From the NCBI RefSeq assembly GCF_008806375.1, contig NZ_WAAT01000045.1, forward strand, positions 1 through 64,000: DNA of 64,000 bases. The letters run 5' to 3'. The notes under the pieces were generated by a model. The model saw only the letters and a program-made list of their open reading frames with translations, made no database searches and was not told the origin of the DNA. This DNA comes from Pseudotamlana haliotis. GTDB lineage: Bacteria; Bacteroidota; Bacteroidia; Flavobacteriales; Flavobacteriaceae. The translations under genes and the position numbers were made by a program. Shown here piece by piece: positions 1 through 8,242 of the stretch (position 1 is its first letter; the number at the start of each line of letters is the position of its first letter).

Positions 1-281
1 CTCTATATAAAACCGTCACACCAAAGGTAGACACTTCAATGTGAAATAAGCTTACGATCACTAGAAATATTCTCTAGATAGCCAACCAAACAAAGCTTAA
101 AAAACACGATAGGGTCAATGCTTTTTTGTCCACTGGATCCATAGAATTTTTGAGTGGTTTTATAAAGAAAATTAAGATCTGTACCTGTATAAAGACGACG
201 GTAGAAATTGTCTTTTGGAACGCGTTCGCTAAGCCTAAATTGATTGAATAGCTTCTCTTGATAAGTCTTTTTTTCCTCCAT
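1..281 (-). pseudogene. IS1182-like transposase, N-terminal fragment
   Basis: An 81-residue reading frame begins at 281 and resembles the N-terminal (DUF772-type) part of IS1182-family transposases. It has LSERVP near residue 17 and the run FYGSSGQKSIDP followed by FFKLCLVGYLENI. The frame stops at 36, just after SSDRKLISH, where intact members continue into the DDE catalytic core. The remaining 35 bases do not restore the conserved sequence in any minus-strand frame. The catalytic domain is therefore missing within the window and this is most likely a decayed insertion sequence. The rest could lie beyond the window edge. Confidence 0.7.
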
Positions 282-344
282 ATATAAAAATAAGAAACGT
301 TCACTTTTTAAGCAATTGCATTACTACTTTTTTCTTAACTTGTG

Positions 345-481
345 CAACAGGCACACCGTATATAATTTATTGCTTGCTTCTTGCCTACTTACGAAAGTCC
401 TCACGGACTTTCTTGGTCGGTTTTTATTTACTAAATTAGTTGCTTAAACCATGCAACAAACCATATACAAACACGTTAGCC
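345..481. repeat. attC-like long imperfect hairpin, copy A
   Basis: This ~137-nt stretch folds on itself. The outer arms 345-373 and 453-481 share GTATAT and TGC blocks in inverted order, and a central stem GAAAGTCC/GGACTTTC lies at 393-412. It ends in CGTTAGCC immediately before the VOC gene. A clearly homologous copy with the same layout lies at 35240-35376. The layout (terminal GTTRRRY-like core, long self-complementary spacer, gene directly after) resembles integron attC sites. No integron integrase is present in the window, so the assignment rests on shape alone. Confidence 0.6.
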
Positions 482-500
482 CTCATTTAAAAAAACAATA

Positions 501-923
501 ATGCGACAAAATTTGAACATTATTACACTCGGTGTTTCGGACTTGAAAAAAACGCTTGATTTTTACGAGAGAGGACTTAATTGGAAAAAATCAAAAGCAA
601 GCAAAGATAAAATCGCATTTTTTGAAATGAACGGAATTGTTCTTTCATTTTTTTCAAAAGACGCTTTAGCGAAAGATGCTAACGTATCTAATATTGGTAG
701 CGGATTTTCGGGAATAACCATCGCTTATAACGCCAAATCGGAAAATGAAGTTGACAGCGTACTCAGGAAAGTAGCGGAATTGGGAGCTGAAATAATAAAA
801 CCAGCGAAAAAAGCTGATTGGGGTGGATATAGTGGATACTTTAAAGATATTGATGGACATATATTTGAAGTTGCTTACAATCAACATTTTGAATTTGACG
901 AGAACGATAATATAAAAATGTAA
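501..923 (+). CDS. VOC-family (glyoxalase/bleomycin-resistance fold) protein
   Basis: A 140-residue protein of the vicinal-oxygen-chelate superfamily. It opens with the typical first beta strand and helix (NIITLGVSDLKKTLDFYE). The second half has DWGGYSGYFKDIDGHIFEVAYN, the usual metal-site strand with a Glu near its end. One VOC protomer has two beta-alpha-beta-beta-beta modules, and the length fits a single protomer that would dimerise. Family members bind metal and act on small molecules or antibiotics; nothing here fixes the substrate. The gene stands alone, bracketed by a 10-bp inverted repeat (475-484 and 1007-1016) and by attC-like hairpins on both sides, which suggests a mobile single-gene cassette. 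Confidence 0.85.
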   Translation: MRQNLNIITLGVSDLKKTLDFYERGLNWKKSKASKDKIAFFEMNGIVLSFFSKDALAKDANVSNIGSGFSGITIAYNAKSENEVDSVLRKVAELGAEIIKPAKKADWGGYSGYFKDIDGHIFEVAYNQHFEFDENDNIKM

Positions 924-1006
924 ATAAATGGAATCCAAAACCAAAGAGGAAAATAGAAATGAGGGACATCTTTAACGATTGAATAGAAAGACGGAACGAA
1001 AAAAAC

Positions 1007-1190
1007 GAGGGCTAACAATGTATATAAAACATAGTTAACATAGGCTTTCCGAAAGGTTTTTGTGTGTTTTCGAAGACCACCAAATTTTTAAATTTGGCTT
1101 TTAGAAAAAAAAATAAAAATTCGGCTCGTGTATAATCCAAAACGATAGTGTCTTTTTGCACGCTACGTTTCATATACGAGATCGTTGTAA
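1007..1190. repeat. attC-like long imperfect hairpin downstream of the VOC gene
   Basis: This explains the gap 924-1239. The stretch starts with GAGGGCTAAC, the exact inverted complement of GTTAGCCCTC at 475-484. Its left arm (about 1012-1034) is matched by the right arm 1162-1190 in inverted orientation, both carrying the blocks TATATnAAAC and GTAG/ATAG. The middle contains a second inverted pair, CCAAATTTnTAAATTTGG, at about 1080-1097. It differs in sequence from copy A but has the same architecture, so the VOC gene is flanked on both sides by such structures. No open frame of note lies in the gap. Confidence 0.5.
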
Positions 1191-1239
1191 ACCATTAAAT
1201 CGATGAAACTACAAATTAATAATAATTAATATAAGTGAA

Positions 1240-2814
1240 ATGAAAAATAAATCATTAAAAACCATTACAATACTCGTTGGTGTATTTGCTTTGATGGTAA
1301 GTTGCAACCAACCTGAGAAGAAATCAGTAAAAGTTGAATCTGTAGTAAAGAAGGAATCAACTACTTCTAATGAAAGTTTATCGAAAGACGAGATAAGAAC
1401 CAAAGCAACATCGATTGCGGACAAGGTACAAACTGTTGCTGGCGAGCTTACATTTTTCGATGGTGTACCTACTGGTAATACCACTGAATTAGTTTACGAT
1501 TACCTAGATCGTGCTCGTGCCGTTGATGTTTACCTCGATAATATTGGACCTGTTTCTATTTTTAGTCTACAAGAAGCTGTAGCGAAACAAGGTGCTGATG
1601 CGTCAAATAAAATTGCTATTTGGGAGCAATTAATGGATTCACGTACACCAGTGATTACATCTAACACGTCTACTATGTACGCTTATTTTTGGACAGATTT
1701 GACAAAAGATGGCCCAACAGTGATACAAATTCCACCAGGAATGCTAGGTTTTTTAGACGATGCTTGGCAACGTTTTGTTGGTAATATGGGTGTAACAGGA
1801 CCAGATAAGGGTAAAGGAGGAAAGTATCTGGTAATTCCTCCAGGATATACTGGAGAAATACCTGAAGGTTATTTTATTCTAAAACCACCAACAAATAGAA
1901 ACTTCGTTTTCTTAAGAGGGTCTATTAAAGATGGTCTAGATGCTGCAGTTGCTAATTTTGAACAAGGATTAAGAGTTTATCCATTAAAAGATAAAGCCAA
2001 TCCAGCACCAACCGAATTAGTTAATATGTCTGGTCGTTCTTTTCAAACCATTTTCCCATCAACATTGGAGTATTATGAGATGTTGAACACTATCGTTCAA
2101 GGAGAACCTGAAAATGCGATTGATGATGAAATTCGTGGAGAATTAGCCGCTATTGGTATCGTAAATGGGAAACCATTCAACCCTGACACCAGAATGAAAA
2201 AGCTACTTACAGAGGCTGCAACTTTAGGCAATGCAGCAGGGCGTTCTATTACTTATGCACCTCGCATTCCTGGTGTTGAAATTTATCCTGACACCGATTT
2301 AAATTGGGTGATGGCTTATGCTAATAAAAATACTTCTTTTGAGTCTGATGGGATTATGGATCTAGAGGCTCGTGTGTTTTTCTACTTTAATGCAGGTGGC
2401 GTAACTCCTGCTATGGCAGTAACCCATGCAGGTGCTGGTTCTGATTACGCATTGGGTATGTTGGATAACAACAACAAACCCTTTAATGGTTCTAAAACTT
2501 ACAAATTACACTTGCCTCCTAATGTTCCTGTAAACAACTTCTGGGCAATTACGATGTACGATACGCAAACCCGCTGTCAATTACAAACAAGCCAATTATT
2601 CCCAACGGTAGGTAGCCTGACCGAAGGCATTGAGAAAAATGAAGATGGCTCTTATGACATTTATTTTGCGCCAGAAGCACCTGCAGGTAAAGAAGGAAAC
2701 TGGCTACAAACCACACCTAACAAAAGCTGGTTTAATATTTTACGAATGTATGGACCGCTTGAACCATGGATAGACCAAACATGGAAACCAGGTGAGATTA
2801 TAGAAGTTAAATAA
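1240..2814 (+). CDS. DUF1254/DUF1214 domain lipoprotein
   Basis: A 524-residue protein with a lipoprotein signal peptide (hydrophobic residues 8-20, then VSC at about 20-22). It therefore should be membrane-anchored and exported. The body matches the DUF1254 plus DUF1214 pair. An N-terminal domain includes VYDYLDRARAVDVYLD and SNTSTMYAYFWTDL. A C-terminal domain includes NNFWAITMYDTQTRCQ and, near the end, WLQTTPNKSWFNILRMYGPLEPW. The full family length is present and nothing looks broken. The biochemical role of this family is poorly defined, so no reaction is assigned. It is transcribed alone; the next gene begins 71 bases on and is unrelated. Confidence 0.85.
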   Translation: MKNKSLKTITILVGVFALMVSCNQPEKKSVKVESVVKKESTTSNESLSKDEIRTKATSIADKVQTVAGELTFFDGVPTGNTTELVYDYLDRARAVDVYLDNIGPVSIFSLQEAVAKQGADASNKIAIWEQLMDSRTPVITSNTSTMYAYFWTDLTKDGPTVIQIPPGMLGFLDDAWQRFVGNMGVTGPDKGKGGKYLVIPPGYTGEIPEGYFILKPPTNRNFVFLRGSIKDGLDAAVANFEQGLRVYPLKDKANPAPTELVNMSGRSFQTIFPSTLEYYEMLNTIVQGEPENAIDDEIRGELAAIGIVNGKPFNPDTRMKKLLTEAATLGNAAGRSITYAPRIPGVEIYPDTDLNWVMAYANKNTSFESDGIMDLEARVFFYFNAGGVTPAMAVTHAGAGSDYALGMLDNNNKPFNGSKTYKLHLPPNVPVNNFWAITMYDTQTRCQLQTSQLFPTVGSLTEGIEKNEDGSYDIYFAPEAPAGKEGNWLQTTPNKSWFNILRMYGPLEPWIDQTWKPGEIIEVK

Positions 2815-2885
2815 CGGTTTAAATCTAACCAATTATTTTTTTTTAATTCATTAAATTACAAACATTATATTTAAACAAATAATAT

Positions 2886-3866
2886 ATGAAAATAACAAAA
2901 TTTATTATAGTAATATTCTTGCTTTTCCCACTTCTATCTTACACTCAAACTGATGACAATCCAGTTTTAAAATCTTATTTGAATAATTTCAATCAAAAAA
3001 TTAAACCACAATATGAAAAAAACATTAAAGCTGTATATAAGCTAGACAGTCTTAAATTTAAAATAGATAAAATTGAAGATTATGAAATTCAATTAAAGTT
3101 ATTACAAACACAGTTAAAAGAAACAGAAAAGCTATTTCAAGCTATTATAAAAGAGCCAAAACCAACTGGTTTAGATGAATATAATGTTTCACAATTTATA
3201 TATGACACAAGCATAAAACATATTGAAGAGATAAATAAAGCAATAGGTCCTATTGATAATAATCAAAAGAAATTTATTGCTTTAGTAGAAATGACTAATA
3301 AAAATAATATAATTGAAAGTAAAACTGACTTGTTTAAAATTTGGGATGTCTATTTATCTTTTAAAAAATTAAATAAATACCATAATGACCTTTCCATAGA
3401 AATACACAAGTATTCTAACATGTTAGAGTACGAAAAAGAGAACAATTATTCTGGATTAAATTGTGAGAGACTGATGAGTTATTTAAAGTTTTGTGATGAT
3501 TTTGATACGGTTGCTAAAAATAACTATATTAAAACAAAAGATTCTATAGTAAAACTATATTACTTATTACCAGCAAAATACCAGTCAATTAAAATAATCC
3601 CAACATTAAAGGAAGAAGAAGTAATTTTATCTTCAGATTCTAGGGAAGAAAAAAATAGAAAAATAGCAATACAATCAGAAAACACATTAAATCGTATGTA
3701 TAACGAATTATTTAGAGAATTTAGGGGGCATTATTCAGATGATCTTTTTGATCCAAGTTATGCTAATTTCCACAAATCTAATCACCTTGGAGCTTACTAT
3801 ACTGATTTTACTGAACAATTAAGAGAAAAAATCACAAAAATTAAACAAGACAAAAACTGTAATTAA
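2886..3866 (+). CDS. Secreted protein of unknown function, helical
   Basis: I do not recognise the family. The 326-residue product begins with a clear signal peptide (MKITKF then FLLFPLLSYTQ), cleaved probably after TQ near residue 22. The mature part is rich in Lys, Glu, Asn and Ile with heptad-like stretches (for instance residues 45-80 and 140-170), so a mostly helical or coiled-coil fold is likely. No catalytic motif or Cys pattern stands out. The gene is noticeably more AT-rich than the preceding lipoprotein gene. It sits between that gene and an IS remnant, which fits horizontally acquired DNA. The start ATG at 2886 is the only one that keeps the signal peptide. Confidence 0.6.
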   Translation: MKITKFIIVIFLLFPLLSYTQTDDNPVLKSYLNNFNQKIKPQYEKNIKAVYKLDSLKFKIDKIEDYEIQLKLLQTQLKETEKLFQAIIKEPKPTGLDEYNVSQFIYDTSIKHIEEINKAIGPIDNNQKKFIALVEMTNKNNIIESKTDLFKIWDVYLSFKKLNKYHNDLSIEIHKYSNMLEYEKENNYSGLNCERLMSYLKFCDDFDTVAKNNYIKTKDSIVKLYYLLPAKYQSIKIIPTLKEEEVILSSDSREEKNRKIAIQSENTLNRMYNELFREFRGHYSDDLFDPSYANFHKSNHLGAYYTDFTEQLREKITKIKQDKNCN

Positions 3867-4055
3867 ATATTAAACTAAAACTTCTATACTTAATATATGA
3901 ATACCAGAAAATACAAGTAAATAAAAAAGACTGGCTAACTAAATTTATTAAAAATAAACAAAACATGTTATACATAAAATTCAATATAGAAGATTCATCA
4001 AAGTATACTGATTTTCAAGATCTTCACAATTATATGGTAACCGTTAGACAACCAA

Positions 4056-4498
4056 ATGACCCGTCCTGAAATAAGGCTACATAATTTAGCACAATTATGT
4101 ACAAAAAATGACAAAGTAATCGGATGGTATTCAGAACCTTTTAAACTGAAAATTCTAGCAGAACTTACAATCGATAAACACACAAAAAGCGAACTTTGTA
4201 AACTCTATTTTATCGCGCCTACAACCGTTAATGAGTGGTTTAAAAAGTATAACCGTAAAGACAACCCATGAACACCAGAATCAAAGTAGAAACTAAAGAG
4301 GAAACCTAACGAAGTGGTTCAGCGAAGCTAAATATCAAGAATTAAAGCCCTTCAAAAAGGAAATTAAACAACTCAAAGATCTTTTACTAAAAAATGGATT
4401 TAGATGTCTTGGCATTAGACTCCTGTCTTGAAATAGCCGTAGAACAACTAGGTTATAAATCGGTAGCTGAATTAAAAAAAGCTAAATATTTATTTTAA
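4056..4498 (+). pseudogene. Decayed IS3-type orfA (transposase HTH subunit)
   Basis: The first 71 codons (4056-4271) encode a helix-turn-helix segment typical of IS3-type OrfA proteins: KLKILAEL, then SELCKLYFIAPTTVNEWFKKY. The following expected parts occur in other frames. RIKALQKEIKQLKDLLLKN lies around 4335-4395, and a segment at 4394-4498 reads LDVLALDSCLEIAVEQLGYK followed by SVAELKK. At least two frame disruptions separate the pieces, so no functional OrfA can be made. No matching orfB follows. It is a solo remnant. Confidence 0.7.
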
Positions 4499-4555
4499 CC
4501 TATAGCATATCTCAGGACGAGACAAATTTTTTATGCAAAAAAGACCTCTTTTATT

Positions 4556-4855
4556 TTAGGATTTTTCTACATTATAAACTTGATTTAAAACATCTAATGC
4601 CTGATTATGAATTCGAGTTCCTAAAGGTCGGTTTTTACTCTTGACATAAATTTCGAAATAAATATTAGTACTATGAGACTGTACAAGTCTAATATTCAAA
4701 TGTCCTTGAGGAAAATACACTTTCAACCCGTAGTTATCATCTTGAAGAAACAACTCAAACTCACCACTCACCCAGTTTAAAAACTTATTATACATAGCCA
4801 TACTTGGCAGTACAGCAATTTTTGATGCTTCTAAGTCTAGTTTACGGTCTTGCAT
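4556..4855 (-). CDS. Conserved small protein of unknown function, distal gene of the nag operon
   Basis: A 99-residue protein without signal peptide or membrane segment; I do not recognise the family. It has alternating hydrophobic strands (EFELFLQDDNYGLKVYF, NIYFEIYV) suggesting a small alpha/beta fold. It lies 25 bases downstream of the GlcNAc kinase on the same strand and looks like the last gene of that transcription unit. That position suggests, but does not prove, a link to amino-sugar use. There is no strong terminator downstream; only a short A/T-rich run follows before the IS remnant. Confidence 0.6.
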   Translation of the reverse strand: MQDRKLDLEASKIAVLPSMAMYNKFLNWVSGEFELFLQDDNYGLKVYFPQGHLNIRLVQSHSTNIYFEIYVKSKNRPLGTRIHNQALDVLNQVYNVEKS

Positions 4856-4880
4856 GATTTTCTTTGAAGGTGTTAATAAA

Positions 4881-5750
4881 CTATGTATTTTGATACGCTT
4901 CCTGTTTAATATTAATTTGATCTTTTATGATGTTCTCAATCGGACTTTTAACAAAAACACCTGCTTCAACACCTCTGGCCTTAAGTGCCTTTTTGATGTA
5001 GTCTTGTCCGTAAAAAGCAACAGATCCCACAAAATGAATGGGCACATTTTTTAGAGTTTCTCTATAACGTAACACATGATTGTCTATAAAAACTTCCATT
5101 CCACGTTCTAGCATATTTTTCATAAAAGGATGCGCTTCATTTTGAAATAAAAACGGTGCAAATGAAGCTAGATATTTATTTGGTCGAGCCGATTTATACA
5201 AACCTTTAATAACTGATTTTTCTTTTAAATTGAAGGTTTCAGAAAATACAGCTTTCAAATCAGCTGGCATGGTATCATAGTAATAGGCTTTAAGAAGTTC
5301 TTTTCCGAAGTAATTACCACTACCCTCATCCATAAGTAAATACCCCATAGATGGTGCTTTTAGATGAATATTTCTACCGTCGAAATAACAACAATTAGAC
5401 CCCGTACCTAGAATACAAACTACAGCTGGTGTTTTAGTGGTAGCCATAACAGCTGCCATAGTATCCTCACTGGAATACACAATCGCATTTGGAAAGTAAG
5501 CGCCCAAAATGGCATTTACCTTTTTCTGATTTCGTTTTGTGCCACAACCCGCTCCAAAAAACTTAATATCAGTGACCTCTTCTTTTATCTTTGCAAGCGA
5601 TTCACTTTCAAAAATGATTTTTTCAAATTGTTTTTTTGATAAAATCGCCGGATTTAAGCCTTTCGTTTTTAGTCGAATCGGGGCTTTATTTTCTGGTGAA
5701 CAAAGAATCCAATCACACTTTGTAGAACCGCTATCTGCTATTAAAACCAT
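4881..5750 (-). CDS. N-acetylglucosamine kinase, BadF/BadG-type ATPase fold
   Basis: This 289-residue protein belongs to the ASKHA (actin-like sugar kinase) fold in its BadF/BadG/BcrA form. The N-terminal phosphate loop is IADSGSTKCDW (residues 4-14). A second glycine loop is CILGTGSNCC near residue 112, followed by MGYLLMDEGSGNYFGKELL, typical of bacterial and eukaryotic GlcNAc kinases. Expected role: cytoplasmic phosphorylation of GlcNAc to GlcNAc-6-phosphate with ATP. It lies 3 bases after the GH20 hexosaminidase gene, in the same operon as nagB and susCD, which strongly supports this substrate. Length is normal. Confidence 0.85.
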   Translation of the reverse strand: MVLIADSGSTKCDWILCSPENKAPIRLKTKGLNPAILSKKQFEKIIFESESLAKIKEEVTDIKFFGAGCGTKRNQKKVNAILGAYFPNAIVYSSEDTMAAVMATTKTPAVVCILGTGSNCCYFDGRNIHLKAPSMGYLLMDEGSGNYFGKELLKAYYYDTMPADLKAVFSETFNLKEKSVIKGLYKSARPNKYLASFAPFLFQNEAHPFMKNMLERGMEVFIDNHVLRYRETLKNVPIHFVGSVAFYGQDYIKKALKARGVEAGVFVKSPIENIIKDQINIKQEAYQNT

Positions 5751-5753
5751 GAC

Positions 5754-7793
5754 TTATTTTTTTAAATAATTTGATTCACAATATGCTGTTAGATCATTTA
5801 AAGCACCTACAATTACCAATTCTACATCAGCAACAGGTTCTCTTAATAAAATCATAGTATTCTGAATGGTTTTAAGATTTTCTCTTGAGATTTTTTTCGT
5901 TTGAAGGGCTTCTGATAATAACCCTGAAACCAAGGCTAAATTCTTATATAACGGCTCTAAAGGCGTGATTTTCGGGTTCTTTTCAAGCTGAATAAAAGAC
6001 TTATAATCATTTGACCAAGTTGTGAAAAAACCTATCACTGCTTTATTGTCTCCACCTTGTACAAATTCGGAAGCGACTTTATTGAATTTCAAAGCATCGG
6101 AAGCATCAGCCACGCATGCATCAGCAAACAAATTGAAAGGTGAATAGGTTTTATATTCTATACCATCTAAATTTCTAGCGTAAATTTTTAAAGGTTCACA
6201 CAGGTTAGACAGGTTTAGTAACGAAGTAATATTTTGGTTGTTAGTCATACTTCTTAAAATAACCGCTCTATTTTTAATATGAGTCAATCCTAATTCTTCC
6301 AATTGAAAAGACACAACTTCTAAACGTTTTCTCATGTTCTCAACATTATTAATTTCCTTAGGTGACCAAAAACGTTCTGCAATAGCTGCAGTTCTAGGCC
6401 ATATTCTAGAATCTATCGTTAGAGGTGTTACCAATTCGCTCCACATGGTGGCTTCACCGCCCAAAATTCTTTCACGTTCTGCTTCAGTTAATTTGACATC
6501 TCCAATGGGTTCTATAGTATAATGATCAACTACAGACTGCATTCTGTCAATGTAAAATCCGTTTGATAAAACCGTTTGATAACCCTGTTTAGCCGCTTCA
6601 ATTAAAGTTCCGCCTTTGGCTAAACCTTCATTTTCACCGCGCCATGAGTGAATCACAGCCGTGGTAGGCATGTCTGGTGTCATGATTTCATCCCAGCCCA
6701 TTAATTTTTTACCTTGTTCATTCAGTATTTTTTCAAGTTTCACATTAAAATAGGTCTGTAAATCGTGGTTGGTATTTAACTTATGTTTCTTTTTAAACTT
6801 TTGAATTGCTTTACTCTCATCCCAGTGTTTCCCTTCATTTTCATCACCCCCAATATGGAAATATTCATCTGGAAATAATGGCGTTATTTCAGCAAATAAA
6901 TTTTCAAGAAAGGTATATGTTGCATCAATGGTTGGGTTAAAAGTAGGATTAAAAACCCCTGAAAAACGTTCAATTTGATAGTCATACCCGTCTTTACTTC
7001 CAAGTTCTGGATAAGCGGTTAAAAAAGCTGAGGCATGTCCAGGAACGTCAATTTCTGGAATAACACGAATACCTAACTTATCGGCGTAAGCCACAATATC
7101 TTTGATTTGTTCGTGCGTGTAAAAAAGTCCGTCAGAAGCCTGCTCGGTTAACTTCGGATACATTTTAGATTCAATGCGTATCCCTTGATCATCGGTTAAA
7201 TGCCAGTGAAACACATTCATTTTCATGGAAGCCATAGCGTCTAAATTGCGTTTTAAAACAGCTATAGGTTGAAAGTGTCTAGACACATCAATCATAAGTC
7301 CTCTCCAAACAAATCGGGGCTCATCAGTAATGCTAACACCAGGAATAAAATATTCAGTCGTATTATTATCAATTAATTGTAACAAAGTAGCTAAAGCTCT
7401 AGAAGCTCCAACATCTGTTTTTGCTGTAATTTTTATTGCAGAAGGATCTACAATTAACGTATAAGATTCGTTATTTTTTATATCAAGTTTAGAGACGGCA
7501 TCAAATTGAATTTGAATATCTCCTTTTTTGTTTTCTAATGGAAAGCCTTCATTTAAAAACACGCCTGTTCTATTGGTTAAGCGTCTTAAAAACTGTGTGG
7601 CCGCGTGGTCAACACGTTCTGATTTTATTGAGGTTATAGATATAGTGAGACTACTATCTATAACAAATTTACCTTTGTTTTCTTTTATTTCTTTTGGCCA
7701 AGGCATTAAATCATACTTAGCAGTCAATGGTTCTTGAGCAAAACCCAAAACGCCTGTTAAGTTTATGATTATTAATAGTATAATTTTTTTCAT
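5754..7793 (-). CDS. Beta-N-acetylhexosaminidase, GH20
   Basis: Family GH20 exo-enzyme releasing terminal GlcNAc or GalNAc from oligosaccharides by substrate-assisted catalysis. I start it at the ATG at 7793 because this exposes a signal peptide (MKKIILLIIINLTG, cleavage near FAQ); an in-frame ATG 21 bases upstream would bury it. An N-terminal GH20b-like domain covers about residues 25-150. The TIM barrel then begins near FVWRGLMIDVSRHF. The catalytic pair Asp-Glu sits in HIGGDE (D317, E318 from this start). The remaining ~200 residues form a C-terminal extension. It is probably periplasmic or surface-bound. It lies 17 bases after the small lipoprotein gene and 3 bases before the kinase. Confidence 0.93.
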   Translation of the reverse strand: MKKIILLIIINLTGVLGFAQEPLTAKYDLMPWPKEIKENKGKFVIDSSLTISITSIKSERVDHAATQFLRRLTNRTGVFLNEGFPLENKKGDIQIQFDAVSKLDIKNNESYTLIVDPSAIKITAKTDVGASRALATLLQLIDNNTTEYFIPGVSITDEPRFVWRGLMIDVSRHFQPIAVLKRNLDAMASMKMNVFHWHLTDDQGIRIESKMYPKLTEQASDGLFYTHEQIKDIVAYADKLGIRVIPEIDVPGHASAFLTAYPELGSKDGYDYQIERFSGVFNPTFNPTIDATYTFLENLFAEITPLFPDEYFHIGGDENEGKHWDESKAIQKFKKKHKLNTNHDLQTYFNVKLEKILNEQGKKLMGWDEIMTPDMPTTAVIHSWRGENEGLAKGGTLIEAAKQGYQTVLSNGFYIDRMQSVVDHYTIEPIGDVKLTEAERERILGGEATMWSELVTPLTIDSRIWPRTAAIAERFWSPKEINNVENMRKRLEVVSFQLEELGLTHIKNRAVILRSMTNNQNITSLLNLSNLCEPLKIYARNLDGIEYKTYSPFNLFADACVADASDALKFNKVASEFVQGGDNKAVIGFFTTWSNDYKSFIQLEKNPKITPLEPLYKNLALVSGLLSEALQTKKISRENLKTIQNTMILLREPVADVELVIVGALNDLTAYCESNYLKK

Positions 7794-7810
7794 TTGATTA
7801 GTTTTAGGAC

Positions 7811-8236
7811 TCAATTCATCTTGATATACTTCTCGGTAATCGTTCTATTAATTCCTGCTTCTTTAATGAGTTCTTGTCCGCTTTGGATTAGTGTATCTCC
7901 TTTAAATTCAATTTGAAAAGAGAATTTGTGGTCTTTTAATTCTTGAGCTGAAGTATACTTTAGAATCTCTTCATACCTATTTCTTTCTTTGGTATAAGTT
8001 CCTGCTCCGCTATAAAAATGTGCATCGTTTTTGATGCCTTGATTGAAAAAAGCAAAATGTGAATCATTAATAATTTTAATGAATTCGGTGTTTTTTAAAT
8101 CTTTAATTTTAGTTGAATCATTCTCAACAACCTCAGCATAGACCAGTTTCCATGTTCCAGTAATCCCATAAGTAGTTGTTTCAGTTTTACAGTTGAAACA
8201 AGTCCACGCCAAAATTATTAAGAGTAATTTTTTCAA
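7811..8236 (-). CDS. Small lipoprotein, lipocalin-like (DUF4488-type?)
   Basis: A 141-residue protein whose signal peptide ends in FNC at about residue 16, so it should be lipidated. The mature part starts GTWKLVYAEV and alternates beta strands, ending with KYIKMN. This resembles small lipocalin-like lipoproteins of Bacteroidota, some of which are placed in DUF4488; the family call is tentative. It lies between nagB (6-base gap) and the GH20 gene (17-base gap), so it is translated with them. A supporting role at the membrane during hexosaminide use is inferred only from position. Confidence 0.65.
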   Translation of the reverse strand: MKKLLLIILAWTCFNCKTETTTYGITGTWKLVYAEVVENDSTKIKDLKNTEFIKIINDSHFAFFNQGIKNDAHFYSGAGTYTKERNRYEEILKYTSAQELKDHKFSFQIEFKGDTLIQSGQELIKEAGINRTITEKYIKMN

Positions 8237-8242
8237 AATATT

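Noticed and set aside
666-944. Minus-strand frame opposite the VOC gene
   Set aside because: It is the antisense of a clear VOC protein and shows no protein-like pattern of its own.
4056-4271. A functional 71-residue HTH regulator
   Set aside because: The following frames carry the rest of an IS3 OrfA, so this is a transposase remnant rather than a free-standing regulator.
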